From positions 1 through 64,000 of the forward strand of contig CAILBC010000036.1 in NCBI GenBank assembly GCA_903832325.1: DNA of 64,000 bases, read 5' to 3'. This document shows positions 41,663-51,261 of this stretch, piece by piece. Under the pieces are notes generated by a model that was given only the letters and a program-made list of their open reading frames with translations, was not told where the DNA came from and did no database searches. Every line of letters begins with the position of its first letter. Position 1 is the first letter of the stretch. The position numbers and the translations under genes are program-made. This DNA is from an uncultured Sphingomonadales bacterium. Lineage in GTDB: Bacteria; Pseudomonadota; Alphaproteobacteria; Sphingomonadales; Sphingomonadaceae.

Positions 41663-43840
41663 ATGTACGCAAGAATGGCTGCGAGCACCTGCCTGTCGGC
41701 TTTGGCACTCTGCTTCACCCAAACCGCTGGCGCCCAGGCCGCGGCCAGCCAGCCAGCAACCGGAACAAACAATCAGACCTCCGCTGACGCTGGTGTGGCC
41801 GACATCGTGGTCACTGCGCAAAAGCGCGAAGAACGCATGCAGTCTGTGCCTGTTGCGGTAAGCGCGTTTTCGGGGGCATCACTGTCCGAAAAAGGCGTGC
41901 AAGCGCTCAATGATCTCGGCAACGTAACGCCCGGTCTGGTGATCCCCACGGCAGGGATTGGAGGGTCTCCTCGCATCCGCGGCGTAGGCACGCAGATTTC
42001 GCAAGGCGGCAACGAAAACTCGGTCTCGATCTATGTCGATGGCGTCTATTATCCGGGCGCGGGCGCCGATGTTATGGCGCTCAGCAATGTTGCACAAGTT
42101 GCGGTGCTCAAGGGGCCGCAAGGAACGCTGTTCGGACGCAATGCCACCGGTGGCTTGCTCCAGATCACCACGCGCGATCCGGCCCAGGCTTTGCAGGGTA
42201 ATATTCAACTCGGCTATGGCAACCTCAACACGATCAGCGGGAACGGCTATATCACTACCGGCTTGGGGACCGGTCTCGCCGCCGACCTGGCGATTGATTA
42301 CCGCAACCAACAAGATGGCTTTGGAAAGAACCTGACGAACGGCCAAAACGTCGGCAATTCGGAAAACTTTTCCGCACGGAGCAAGTGGAAGGCGGAGCTT
42401 GGCGATGCGACCAGCGCGACGCTGATTTTTGACTATGGCCGCTTGAAAGGCGCGTTTCCTGCCTATCGTCCGGTTCCGGGGGAACTGCCATTGACTGGCG
42501 TGCCATTTGCGGGCGGGAAGTTCGATGTCAATTCGGATGTCCAACCGATGACAGACAACGAAGATTACGGCGTCAGCCTGAACATCCAGCATGATTTTGC
42601 AGGCGTAAAATTGGTCAGCATCTCGGCTTACCGGCACGAAAATTGGGCATTCGCCTTCGACTCAGATTCGCTGCCACTGCCGATCGTCAGCGCCAGCGGC
42701 GTGGTGCCTGACAAGATGATCAGCCAGGAACTCCAACTCATTTCAAGCGGTAACGGGCGTTTGAAGTGGAACGTCGGGCTCTATTATTTCAATCGCAAAA
42801 GTGGCTACAGCGGTGTGCAATTCAATGCACCGGCGCTGGGATTTACAGAGGGTTTCAGCACGTTTCAGAACACCGAATCCTTTGCCGGATATGGCCAGCT
42901 TACTTACAAGCTTGATGATGCCACAGATGTCACGCTGGGTTTGCGCGAAACGACCGAGAGCAAGTCGTATGCAGCCAGCGGCGCCATCCACTTGCTGGCA
43001 TCAGGGTTCAATGTTCCGCTCGGGCCGACGGCAGATTCGCGCAATACGACCAAGTTGACCTGGCGCACAGCGATCGACCATCATTTCAGCAAGGATGTGA
43101 TGGTTTACGCGTCCTACAACCGCGGTTTCAAAAGCGGCGGATATGATCCAACGAGCATTGCTGCCGCCTCATACATCCAACCTGAAGTTCTAGATGCTTT
43201 CGAAGCCGGTCTGAAAAGTGATTTTTTTGATCGCCATTTGCGGATCAACGGCGCCGGCTACTACTACGATTTCAAGAATATTCAGCTCAATACCTTCCGT
43301 AACGGGCTTCCGGCGATTTATAACGGCAAATCGGCCAAGCTTTACGGGTTCGATGTCGATGTCACTGCAATCCCTGTGACCGGCCTCACGCTGACTGCAG
43401 GCATTGGCTATGTTCACGACCGGTTCGACGATTTTCCGACTGCACAGACCGGACTTGTTCCCACAGGGGGCATCACCCAATTGGCCGATATCAGCGCGGC
43501 AGGAAAGCGACTGCCGAACACGCCAGACTGGACGGTCGATCTTGGCGCTGAGTACAAAGTGCCGATCGGGGGCCAGAACCTGACAATTTCGGCCGATTAT
43601 TTCCATTCCAGCCAATGGTTCAGCGACCCTGAAAACCGCCTTGCCCAGCCGGCCTATTCACTGGTCAACGCATCGGCCACGCTTACCTTCGATCATGATC
43701 GGTATTCCGTGCGGATCTGGGGCAAGAATCTGGGGAACGTGGCGTATGCCAGCCAGCTGTTCATGCAAGTTCCGGTCGCCGATGTCGTCGCCTACGCGCC
43801 AGGTCGGACCTTTGGTGGAACGGTTGGGGTCAAATTTTGA
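41663..43840 (+). CDS. TonB-dependent receptor (first)
   Basis: A 725-residue outer-membrane receptor. A signal peptide (ASTCLSALALCFTQTAGAQA) precedes the TonB box region DIVVTAQKREERMQSVPVAV and the plug domain (PRIRGVGTQISQGG; GPQGTLFGRNATGGLLQITT), then the 22-strand barrel, ending in aromatic-containing VGVKF. The type is common in sphingomonads, where such receptors import aromatic compounds, siderophores or sugars. In this cluster it most likely imports the substrate. GGAGG lies eight bases before ATG 41663. A rho-independent terminator follows. Confidence 0.95.
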   Translation: MYARMAASTCLSALALCFTQTAGAQAAASQPATGTNNQTSADAGVADIVVTAQKREERMQSVPVAVSAFSGASLSEKGVQALNDLGNVTPGLVIPTAGIGGSPRIRGVGTQISQGGNENSVSIYVDGVYYPGAGADVMALSNVAQVAVLKGPQGTLFGRNATGGLLQITTRDPAQALQGNIQLGYGNLNTISGNGYITTGLGTGLAADLAIDYRNQQDGFGKNLTNGQNVGNSENFSARSKWKAELGDATSATLIFDYGRLKGAFPAYRPVPGELPLTGVPFAGGKFDVNSDVQPMTDNEDYGVSLNIQHDFAGVKLVSISAYRHENWAFAFDSDSLPLPIVSASGVVPDKMISQELQLISSGNGRLKWNVGLYYFNRKSGYSGVQFNAPALGFTEGFSTFQNTESFAGYGQLTYKLDDATDVTLGLRETTESKSYAASGAIHLLASGFNVPLGPTADSRNTTKLTWRTAIDHHFSKDVMVYASYNRGFKSGGYDPTSIAAASYIQPEVLDAFEAGLKSDFFDRHLRINGAGYYYDFKNIQLNTFRNGLPAIYNGKSAKLYGFDVDVTAIPVTGLTLTAGIGYVHDRFDDFPTAQTGLVPTGGITQLADISAAGKRLPNTPDWTVDLGAEYKVPIGGQNLTISADYFHSSQWFSDPENRLAQPAYSLVNASATLTFDHDRYSVRIWGKNLGNVAYASQLFMQVPVADVVAYAPGRTFGGTVGVKF

Positions 43841-43862
43841 CCCCTTGCCATCTGGGCAAAGG

Positions 43863-43904
43863 GCGTTCGCCAGGAACACCCCCCGTGGGCGAACGCAGAT
43901 TTTT
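43863..43904 (+). terminator. Rho-independent terminator after the first TonB receptor
   Basis: GCGTTCGCC (43863-43871) pairs with GGCGAACGC (43888-43896), followed by AGA and five T. This should end the long catabolic transcript. The next gene, the CoA-transferase, starts 24 bases beyond, so read-through or its own promoter is needed. Confidence 0.75.
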
Positions 43905-43927
43905 GGGACGCTTGTCGGGAACCAGGG

Positions 43928-44632
43928 ATGAACAAGGTTTTTCCCAATGCACGGACGGCGCTTGAAGGGCTCCTGCGGAACAACATGCTGATCGCAGCCG
44001 GCGGTTTCGGGCTCTGTGGCGTCCCTGATCGTCTGATCGATGCAGTACGGGACAGTGGCGTGACGGGCCTGACGATCGCCAGCAACAATGCTGGGCTAGA
44101 CGGCGAAGGGTTGGGCAAGCTTCTGCGCAGCCGCCAGGTTCGCAAGATGATCTCCTCTTACGTCGGCGACAACAAGGAGTTCGAAAGGCAATATTTGGCT
44201 GGTGAGATTGAAGTGGAATTTTCACCGCAAGGAACGCTGGCTGAACGCATGCGTGCAGGCGGTGCAGGGATCCCGGGTTTCTATACCCCGACAGGTGTCG
44301 GCACACTGATCGCTGAAGGCAAGGCGACCCGGGAATTCAATGGTCGTTGTTACTTGCTGGAGCGCGCCATTGTTGCCGACATTGCGTTGGTCAAGGCATG
44401 GAAAGCCGATACCAGCGGCAACCTCATGTTTCGCAAAACCGCGCGCAATTTCAATGTCCCGGCTGCGACTTGTGGCAAGATCTGTGTGGTCGAGGTGGAG
44501 GAGATCGTCGAGGTTGGCGCGCTCGATCCCGACCATATCCATTTGCCAGGCATTTATGTCCACCATCTGGTGCTTGGTGCGCCCTACGACAAAAAAATCG
44601 AATTCCGGACCACCCGACTGCGTGAGGCCTGA
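43928..44632 (+). CDS. 3-oxoacid CoA-transferase, A subunit
   Basis: A 234-residue CoA-transferase family I A subunit. Seen are the [18 protein letters not shown] loop, [18 protein letters not shown], the [20 protein letters not shown] segment, FYTPTGVGT and the [18 protein letters not shown] part. The substrate is probably succinyl-CoA/3-oxoacid or a related acid. It is complete. The B subunit that carries the catalytic glutamate follows two bases later but is truncated, so activity is doubtful unless a second B subunit exists. Confidence 0.93.
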   Translation: MNKVFPNARTALEGLLRNNMLIAAGGFGLCGVPDRLIDAVRDSGVTGLTIASNNAGLDGEGLGKLLRSRQVRKMISSYVGDNKEFERQYLAGEIEVEFSPQGTLAERMRAGGAGIPGFYTPTGVGTLIAEGKATREFNGRCYLLERAIVADIALVKAWKADTSGNLMFRKTARNFNVPAATCGKICVVEVEEIVEVGALDPDHIHLPGIYVHHLVLGAPYDKKIEFRTTRLREA

Positions 44633-44634
44633 CC

Positions 44635-44853
44635 ATGTCCTGGACTCGAGATCAAATTGCAGATCGTGCGGCGCGTGAGTTGCGAGACGGATACCGTGTG
44701 AACCTTGGCATCGGAATGCCCACGCTCGTGGCAATCCATATTCCGCACGGTATGGCAGTAACGCTGCAGAGCGAAAACGGCATGCTGGGTATTTGCCCAT
44801 TTCCCTATGTGGGCGAGGAAGATGCCGCCAAGGCAACGGCGCGATACCTCTGA
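44635..44853 (+). pseudogene. 3-oxoacid CoA-transferase, B subunit, truncated to its first third
   Basis: Only 72 residues remain of a protein usually about 210 long. The start is normal (MSWTRDQIADRAARELRDGY, NLGIGMPTLVA) and the catalytic Glu of SENGMLGI is present. After GEEDA the sequence leaves the family and stops. The next 370 bases hold no continuation in any frame that I can see. This looks like a 3' deletion or replacement with a break near 44823. Confidence 0.85.
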
Positions 44854-45226
44854 ACCTGAATTTCCAGCCTGCCGTTCCCATCCATGCCGACGGAGCCAGG
44901 AAGGCGTGCGTTCTACGAGAACCTGGCATCGCCCAAGCCTGCAAACCTGACCATCAAACCCGTAGTTAACTCGGGTTGCCGTGAGGGGTTCGCCGATTGA
45001 TTTGGCGGCCGCAAGGGCATACCGTATCATAAAATAATGATTTCCAGATATTGACGGATATGGAAATCGCGATAAACCGTAAGCATAAATAATTGTCCCC
45101 CAACCGCATTTGAACTGCTTGCGGGGCACTGGAGAGACATGGCCGGGAGGCTGCTGTTGGCGAGCGATGCATCAAGCAGCCGCCTTGAAGCGTCCGGCCA
45201 CAATGATGCAACGGGAGGGAGAGTTC
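44854..45226. other. Intergenic region upstream of the second TonB receptor
   Basis: This 373-base AT-richer region lies after the broken CoA-transferase gene. It holds an inverted repeat at 45039-45068 and probably the promoter of the receptor gene; the right part is the leader with GGGAGGGAGAG before the ATG. No gene was seen. Confidence 0.5.
45039..45068. promoter_or_regulatory. Inverted repeat and shared 15-bp motif upstream of the second TonB receptor
   Basis: GATTTCCA (45039-45046) and TGGAAATC (45061-45068) are perfect inverted arms around a 14-base centre. The 15-mer ATTGACGGATATGGA at 45050-45064 occurs again, on the minus strand, at 50184-50198 in the ligase/esterase divergent region. 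TTGACG could serve as a -35 box. It is a candidate operator of the nearby tandem-TetR regulator. Confidence 0.5.
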
Positions 45227-47488
45227 ATGAGAGCATTCATATTTATGGCGGGCGTGTCTGCGCTTGGCCTTGGTTTCGGAGCTGCAGCTTCGGCGCAGCA
45301 GGCTCCACAGCCCGCGGCGAACGTTGATGCTGCGAAAGATGCCAAGGACAAGGCGTCGAACGAAATTGTCGTCACTGCCCAGCGCCGCCGCGAAAACCTT
45401 TTGCAGACACCGATCGCGGCGGCTGTGCTGTCCGGCAAGGACCTCGCCGAAAAAGGCGTTCTCACGGCCGATGCACTGCAATTCGCGATGCCGAGCGTGG
45501 TAGTCAACAATTTCGGACAGGGTCTGGAATTCAACATCCGCGGCATCGGCAAGGCAGAAACCAACAGCCTGTCCACCACAGGGGTGATCACCTATCGTGA
45601 CGGTGTCCCGAGCTTTCCCGGCTATTTCCAGGAAGAGCCCTATTACGATGTGGCCAACATTCAGGTTCTGCGCGGTCCGCAAGGAACTGTTGTTGGCCAG
45701 AATGCCACCGGTGGCGCGGTATTTGCCAATTCCAACGATCCGGTCATCAGCGGTGGATATCACGGCTATCTCAATGCGAACTACGGCAACTACAACGACG
45801 CCGGCGTGCAGGGCGCGATCAACGTACCGATCAGCGATACCTTTGCGGCGCGCGTGGCGTTCTTTGGCGACCGGCGCGACAGTTTTTACACAATCACCGG
45901 GCCCAATGGCGCGTCTTATGCCGGTAATCCGGGCAATGTGCGCGAAGCGGCCGGGCGGATCAGCTTTTTGTGGAAGCCAAGTGGCAACCTGACGATCCTG
46001 TCAAAAACCGATTTCGATTATCTCGACATGGGGGCCTATCCTGCTGATCCCTACAGTGACCGGTTTCAAACGATCCCCGGAACAAGCACGCCCAATCCCA
46101 ATTACACCGATTTGTTCCACATTACCGCGAACGCGCCGTTGCAACAGGCGCGCGACAAGTTCCTGCGCTCTATCCTGAAGATCGATTATGTTTTTGACGG
46201 CGGCGTAAAGCTGCGTTCTGTCAGCGGTTTTTCAAACGGTAATTCTGCTTACGCCGCAGATTATGACGGCACGGCGACTGGCAACCAGACCTTCAATGAC
46301 AAAGTGACCGAGACACAGTTCAGTCAGGAATTCAACGTCATCTCGCCCGATACCAAGCCGGTGACCTGGCTATTGGGCGCATTCGGCCTTTGGAACACCT
46401 ACTTCTTTCCAGCGCCAGCGAGCAATTTCGACATCAACTACAATTCGCTCGTCACCGGGCCCTATGCCCCGTATTTCAACTACAACCTCGATGGCCGTAC
46501 GCCAATGCGGTCGCTTGCGGCTTTCGGTGAGATTGGTTTTGCGCTCACGCGCAGCCTGAAACTCGACCTGGGCGGGCGTTACACCGACAGTCGTTCGAGC
46601 AATTATATCAATGAAAATCTGCTCGGCACATCGTTGTCCCAGAACCAGACCACTTCGAGCCATAAATTTTCGTACAAGGTATCTTTGGGCTGGAAGGTCG
46701 ATCCCGACAATTATCTGTACGCGTTTACCGCGACAGGCTTCAAGCCCGGTGGGATCAATTTGCAAGTTGCGCCCGGCAACGCCGCGGTGTTTGCGCCGGA
46801 AACGGTCCAGTCCTTCGAGGCGGGCTGGAAATCGAATTTTGGCGGCGGCCATGGCCATCTGACGATCGACGGATTTTACAACAGCTACAAGAATTTTCAG
46901 GTCACGATCGGCTATCCGCTGTTTCCAACTTTCGGTCTCGAACTGAACGTGCCGAGTGCGACGAAGATTTACGGGGTCGAAGCCGAGGCAGATTACCGGA
47001 TCGGCGGATTGACGCTGGAGGCTGGCGTCAGCGTGGTCCACAGCGAGCTAGGACAGTTTTATGCAACGGACTCGCGCATCCCGGCGCTGTCTCCATGCGA
47101 CACCTCCGCCGGGCCGGTCAGCGCATCCTGCATCAATCTCAAGGGTGTGCAGCAGACGTATTCGCCCCCCTTCACCTTCAACGCCTCTGCTAAATATGAT
47201 TTTGCGCTCGGGAATGGGACCAAGTTGATCCCCAGCATCAACTTTGGCCATGTCGCCGCTCAGTGGGCGTCGCTGTTTGAGAATGCAGCGCTCGGCGACC
47301 GTCTGGCTGCACGCAATATGCTGGGTGCGCAACTGGCGTTGCAATATGGCAGTTGGACGGTGACGGCCTATGGCACCAACCTGACCAACCAGCACTATGT
47401 CGCCGCCATCTTCGCGCCGGCCGGTACCAATCTTGATCTGGCCGGACCGCCGCGCCAATATGGGATCAAAGTGCTGAAGGTGTTCTGA
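45227..47488 (+). CDS. TonB-dependent receptor (second)
   Basis: A 753-residue outer-membrane receptor. A signal peptide (MRAFIFMAGVSALGLGFGAA then ASAQ) is followed by a charged linker and the TonB box EIVVTAQRRRENLLQTPIAA, a plug with NIRGIGKAE and GPQGTVVGQNATGGAVF, and the barrel ending in IKVLKVF. It is only distantly related to the first receptor. GGGAGGGAGAG precedes the ATG. It is convergent with the SDR gene and ends in a strong hairpin. It probably imports a catabolic substrate or an iron chelate. Confidence 0.95.
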   Translation: MRAFIFMAGVSALGLGFGAAASAQQAPQPAANVDAAKDAKDKASNEIVVTAQRRRENLLQTPIAAAVLSGKDLAEKGVLTADALQFAMPSVVVNNFGQGLEFNIRGIGKAETNSLSTTGVITYRDGVPSFPGYFQEEPYYDVANIQVLRGPQGTVVGQNATGGAVFANSNDPVISGGYHGYLNANYGNYNDAGVQGAINVPISDTFAARVAFFGDRRDSFYTITGPNGASYAGNPGNVREAAGRISFLWKPSGNLTILSKTDFDYLDMGAYPADPYSDRFQTIPGTSTPNPNYTDLFHITANAPLQQARDKFLRSILKIDYVFDGGVKLRSVSGFSNGNSAYAADYDGTATGNQTFNDKVTETQFSQEFNVISPDTKPVTWLLGAFGLWNTYFFPAPASNFDINYNSLVTGPYAPYFNYNLDGRTPMRSLAAFGEIGFALTRSLKLDLGGRYTDSRSSNYINENLLGTSLSQNQTTSSHKFSYKVSLGWKVDPDNYLYAFTATGFKPGGINLQVAPGNAAVFAPETVQSFEAGWKSNFGGGHGHLTIDGFYNSYKNFQVTIGYPLFPTFGLELNVPSATKIYGVEAEADYRIGGLTLEAGVSVVHSELGQFYATDSRIPALSPCDTSAGPVSASCINLKGVQQTYSPPFTFNASAKYDFALGNGTKLIPSINFGHVAAQWASLFENAALGDRLAARNMLGAQLALQYGSWTVTAYGTNLTNQHYVAAIFAPAGTNLDLAGPPRQYGIKVLKVF

Positions 47489-47502
47489 GTAACTGCAGTT
47501 AT

Positions 47503-47538
47503 CCCGGCTGTCGGTGGAACAAAACGCCGACAGCCGGG
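47503..47538. terminator. Bidirectional terminator hairpin
   Basis: A 12-bp perfect stem CCCGGCTGTCGG / CCGACAGCCGGG (47503-47514, 47527-47538) with a 12-base loop, between the convergent TonB-receptor and SDR genes. The loop strand AAAA could give a T-run for minus-strand transcripts. Confidence 0.7.
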
Positions 47539-47548
47539 CCCTTGCGGG

Positions 47549-48427
47549 TCAGGCCAATCCCATCGCCTGGGCTGCCGCCGTCAGTTCCTGGTTGATCTGT
47601 GCACCGGCGTTCTCAGGCACGGTTTCGCCTGTTCGGTCCGTGATGTCAGACCAGCGCCGACCGATTTCTTCAGCAGCATTGTCGGAGCTGCCAATGTAGG
47701 CGCCCTTCGTCAGCGTAATGTTTGCGGTCTTGAAGTGACCCGCGCCAGCACAAAGAATGGTTCGGGTCGGGGCATCTTCCGCAACGAGATCGATCAGGCC
47801 AGGGCTGACCAGCGCGGGCCGCAGATGTTCCTTCACTTCGGCAGGAAACAGGTTGTCTGTCATCGCTGTTGTCGCGGTGGGCGCAAGGCAATTGACGCGG
47901 ATATTGTTCCTGGCACCCTCGATGCTGAGCGTTTGCATCAAGCCGACCAGCGCCATTTTCGCCGCGCCATAGTTGGCTTGCCCGAAATTGCCATACAGGC
48001 CGGACGACGACGTCGTCATCACGATGCGCCCATAATTACGTGCCCGCATCGTTTCCCACACCGCCTTTGTATAGATGGCGGCGCCCATCAGATGGACGTC
48101 AACAACGAGACGGAAATCCTCGAGGCTCATCTTGGAAAAGGACTTGTCGCGCAGAATTCCGGCATTGTTTACCAGGATATCTATCTGCCCAAAACGCGCC
48201 AAAGCTGACTGGACAATTGCATCTACCCGCGCCTCGTCGGTCACGGATCCTTGCGCGGCAAAGGCTTCGCCGCCTGCTGCCACAATTTCGGCCGCGACGG
48301 TGTCGGCGCCATCGCCAAGATCGTTAACGACGACTTTGGCCCCGTAGCGCGCCAGAATCAGCGCATGGGTGCGGCCAAGGCCGCCGCCGGCGCCCGTGAC
48401 AATGGCGACGCGTCCGTTCAGGTTCAT
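47549..48427 (-). CDS. Short-chain dehydrogenase, MFE-2/HSD17B4-like (3-hydroxyacyl-CoA type)
   Basis: A 292-residue SDR similar to the dehydrogenase unit of peroxisomal multifunctional enzyme 2. Motifs: TGAGGGLGRTHALILARYGA, VVNDLGDG, VNNAGILRDKSF, TTSSSGLYGNFGQANYGAAK (Ser-Tyr-Lys complete), and a C-terminal tail beyond the fold. Family members oxidise (3R)-hydroxyacyl-CoA in beta-oxidation. It lies four bases after the ligase stop, so both belong to one transcript that could activate and shorten an acyl side chain. ATG 48427 is preferred to ATG 48442. Confidence 0.88.
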   Translation of the reverse strand: MNLNGRVAIVTGAGGGLGRTHALILARYGAKVVVNDLGDGADTVAAEIVAAGGEAFAAQGSVTDEARVDAIVQSALARFGQIDILVNNAGILRDKSFSKMSLEDFRLVVDVHLMGAAIYTKAVWETMRARNYGRIVMTTSSSGLYGNFGQANYGAAKMALVGLMQTLSIEGARNNIRVNCLAPTATTAMTDNLFPAEVKEHLRPALVSPGLIDLVAEDAPTRTILCAGAGHFKTANITLTKGAYIGSSDNAAEEIGRRWSDITDRTGETVPENAGAQINQELTAAAQAMGLA

Positions 48428-48431
48428 TGAT

Positions 48432-50015
48432 TCAGGCTCCATTGGTTGGGGGCAGGGGCAGCGATGCGTGCCCGGATGGACGCGATGCCAAGTAAAGTTC
48501 GTGGAGTTCGCGTTTCAGGACTTTGCCGATCTGGCTTCGGGGAAGCTGAGGTACGGCCTCCATGCCTGACAGGCGTTGTGTTTTGCCGAGACGGGCATTC
48601 ACCCAGGCAAGGATGTCGTCACTGGCTTGCGAATCGTCATTCGACACAAAATAGGCAAACGGGGTCTCGCCCCATTTTGCACAAGCCACGCCAATGACCG
48701 CGCAGTCGGCAACAGCCGGGTGTTCCAGCAGCACCGCTTCAATGTCTGACGGGTAGACATTGAAACCACCGCTGATGATCATGTCCTTCTTGCGACCCAT
48801 CAGGATCAGAAAGCCGTCTTCGTCAAATGCTCCCAGATCGCCATGCCGGATGTAGCGGTGACCTTCGGGACTGATCCAGATCGCGGCATTTGTGGCATCG
48901 GCGCGGCCGTAATAGCCAGACATCATGGTTCTGGACCGTCCGACAATCTCTCCGATCGCGCCTTGGGGCACTTCCTTGCCGAACTCATCGATAATCAGGA
49001 TATCGGTCTCCGGCCCCGGTTGGCCAACAGTATGCAATTTGTCGGGAGATACATTGGCAAATAACGTGCAACTGCCACCGCCTTCGGTCATGCCATAGAA
49101 CTCGAACAGCAGCCCCGGCCACCTTGCGAGAACGTCAGCTTTCAGTTCCTTAGGAAAATGGGCGCTGGTGCAGAACTTGACGCGATAGGATGACAGGTCA
49201 AACCGATCAAACATCGGCGAGGCCATGATGCGTTGGTACTGGATGGGTACCAGCATCGTGTGATTGATGCCGAAGCGTTGCGACGTCTCGAGAAACGTTT
49301 GAACATCGAACTTGCCTAGCAAAACAGCAGTACCGCCATAAGCCAGTGTCGGCAGAAAGCTTACCAGTGTGGTGTTGGAATAGAGCGGGGTCGCAACAAG
49401 GGTTATGGCTTGCGCATAACCAAAAGGCGCGAAATTGCGGATCTGGGCCCACCGCATCGCATTGTTGTGAACGATGCCCTTTGGCATTCCGGTCGTGCCC
49501 GAAGAGTAAATGATATTGAATGTGTCCTGCGGACCGCGTGTGACTGGCGCAGGGACATCTTGTCCTGCGCCCAACCATTCCTCGAGCCGATCCAGCCTGA
49601 CGATGCCCAGCCTGACGATGCTTGCCATGGTTTCGGCCAGCGCAAGTGTGGCATTATGATCGGCGAACACAACTGCGGCGCGGCAATCCTCGATCATCGC
49701 CCAAAGCTGCATTGGTGTGGCCGATGGCGGCAGCGGAGTTGGGGTACACCCGGCCCGTAGCGCACCGAGAAACGCGAGTGCGCTGGCATTGTCAGTGTCG
49801 GAAACGATGACGATATTGTCTCCCGGCGCGACCCCTTCTCGCTTCAGAGCAACAGCGATCCGATTGATCATGACATTCAGCGCCCGGTAGGAGAGGATAT
49901 TCTCTCCATGGATGAGCGCCGGTTTCTCGCCACGCTCGCGCGCGTGGCAATCGATGAGATCGGAAAGGAGGCCAAAATCACGATCGAGAATTTGCTCTGC
50001 GGTTGCCGTCGTCAT
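48432..50015 (-). CDS. Acyl-CoA synthetase (AMP-forming ligase)
   Basis: A 527-residue ANL-superfamily ligase that activates a carboxylic acid to its CoA thioester through an acyl-adenylate. The P-loop-like YSSGTTGMPKG, the A5 motif FEFYGMTEGGG, the HGDLGAFDEDGF hinge region and GRKKDMIISGGFNVYPSDIE are intact, and the C-terminal catalytic Lys is in LPRSQIGKVLKREL. The acid is unknown, probably an aromatic or fatty side-chain acid. It starts the minus-strand pair with the SDR, divergent from the esterase. Confidence 0.92.
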   Translation of the reverse strand: MTTATAEQILDRDFGLLSDLIDCHARERGEKPALIHGENILSYRALNVMINRIAVALKREGVAPGDNIVIVSDTDNASALAFLGALRAGCTPTPLPPSATPMQLWAMIEDCRAAVVFADHNATLALAETMASIVRLGIVRLDRLEEWLGAGQDVPAPVTRGPQDTFNIIYSSGTTGMPKGIVHNNAMRWAQIRNFAPFGYAQAITLVATPLYSNTTLVSFLPTLAYGGTAVLLGKFDVQTFLETSQRFGINHTMLVPIQYQRIMASPMFDRFDLSSYRVKFCTSAHFPKELKADVLARWPGLLFEFYGMTEGGGSCTLFANVSPDKLHTVGQPGPETDILIIDEFGKEVPQGAIGEIVGRSRTMMSGYYGRADATNAAIWISPEGHRYIRHGDLGAFDEDGFLILMGRKKDMIISGGFNVYPSDIEAVLLEHPAVADCAVIGVACAKWGETPFAYFVSNDDSQASDDILAWVNARLGKTQRLSGMEAVPQLPRSQIGKVLKRELHELYLASRPSGHASLPLPPTNGA

Positions 50016-50173
50016 TCAGTCACCTGGTCCTGCCTTGGCTGGCGCCTTTGGAGTGGAAAGTCGGCAATCCCTTCGATCCCCATACGCGCCACCCGCACGA
50101 AAATTCGGCACAGATTGGCAGGTTCTGCATGCCACACGGACCCGCCGCATCTGAAAAATTTATCCAATCGGTC

Positions 50174-50198
50174 TATCTGTCAATCCATATCCGTCAAT
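50174..50198. promoter_or_regulatory. Direct repeats in the ligase/esterase divergent promoter
   Basis: TATCTGTCAAT (50174-50184) and TATCCGTCAAT (50188-50198) repeat with a 14-base step, so they face the same side of the helix poorly but could be adjacent half-sites. The second, read on the minus strand with its flank, is the same 15-mer found before the second TonB receptor. Candidate regulator binding site. Confidence 0.5.
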
Positions 50199-50236
50199 GA
50201 AAAATATACACGATTTTATGATTCGGTATGTTCTTT

Positions 50237-50250
50237 CAACAACGTTGTTG
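50237..50250. promoter_or_regulatory. Perfect 14-bp palindrome before the esterase
   Basis: CAACAAC-GTTGTTG, 40 bases upstream of the esterase ATG. Size and symmetry suit a TetR-type operator; the tandem-TetR gene is two genes away. No second copy was noticed in the window. Confidence 0.5.
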
Positions 50251-50290
50251 TAGAACCGGCAAGGCGGCGCAAGAGAGGAAAGCAACCAGT

Positions 50291-51247
50291 ATGCCCAAGA
50301 TAGACAGCGGACATCTCGTCGATCCCGAATTGCTGTCGCTGCTCGATGTATGGCCCACGGTGGAGATCAACGCCGACATCTTGCCCGGCTTGCGCGCCAT
50401 AACGCCAGCCTATGCGCTTGATCCCGCCGATCAGGCCGAGACCGATCTCGCTGTCCACAGCGTTGATGGCCCGAACGGGTCTGGCAACCTGGATGTCTGG
50501 TTCTATCGCCCGCACGGCATTGCAGAACCCCTGCCTGCCCTCTTTCATATCCACGGTGGTGGCTTCGTGCTTGGCGATGCCGCACACCTTGAGCAGATTC
50601 ACCGGCGAATCTCGGCAAGGCTCAAGTGCTGTATCGCCTCGGTGAACTACCGCCTGGCACCCGAAACCAGGTATCCGGGGCAGGTCGAAGATTGCTACGC
50701 GGCGCTCGCGTGGTTGTTCAGCCAGGCAGCAAATCTGGGGGTGGATGGTGCTTCGATCGGCGTCGCGGGCGAAAGTGCCGGCGGTGGCCTTGCTGCCGCG
50801 CTCGCCCTACTCGTCCGGGACCGCGCCGAATTCACGCTAAAATTCCAGCATCTCATCTATCCGATGCTGGACGACCGCACTTGCGTCGATCAGCCGACGC
50901 ACAATTACGCCGGGGAATATATCTGGACGCCCGCCAACAACACCTTTGGCTGGGCAAGTATTCTGGGCAGTCTCCCAGGCGGACCCGACGTATCAATCTA
51001 TGCAGCGCCGGCGCGTGCCACAGACCTGTCCGGCCTTCCACCGACATTTCTGGCCGTGGGCGCGCTCGATCTGTTTATCGATGAAAACATCGAATATGGC
51101 AGGCGCCTGATCAGGGCCGGTGTTCCGGTCGAACTCCACGTCTATCCCGGCTGCTTTCATGCTTTTGATGTTTCGCCGACTGCGGCAGTTTCGAACCGGA
51201 TGCGGCAGGACAGTCTCAATGCGCTGGCGCGCGCGCTGGCGCGTTAA
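50291..51247 (+). CDS. Alpha/beta hydrolase, HSL family (esterase/lipase)
   Basis: A 318-residue hormone-sensitive-lipase-type esterase. The oxyanion HGGGFVLGDAA, the nucleophile GVAGESAGGGLA, the Asp in LDLFIDEN and the His in YPGCFHAFD complete the triad. Such enzymes hydrolyse short-chain or aromatic esters in the cytoplasm. GAGAGGAAA precedes ATG 50291. It is divergent from the ligase and leads into the TetR gene, 14 bases apart. Confidence 0.9.
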   Translation: MPKIDSGHLVDPELLSLLDVWPTVEINADILPGLRAITPAYALDPADQAETDLAVHSVDGPNGSGNLDVWFYRPHGIAEPLPALFHIHGGGFVLGDAAHLEQIHRRISARLKCCIASVNYRLAPETRYPGQVEDCYAALAWLFSQAANLGVDGASIGVAGESAGGGLAAALALLVRDRAEFTLKFQHLIYPMLDDRTCVDQPTHNYAGEYIWTPANNTFGWASILGSLPGGPDVSIYAAPARATDLSGLPPTFLAVGALDLFIDENIEYGRRLIRAGVPVELHVYPGCFHAFDVSPTAAVSNRMRQDSLNALARALAR

Positions 51248-51261
51248 ACGGGAGTTTCGAC

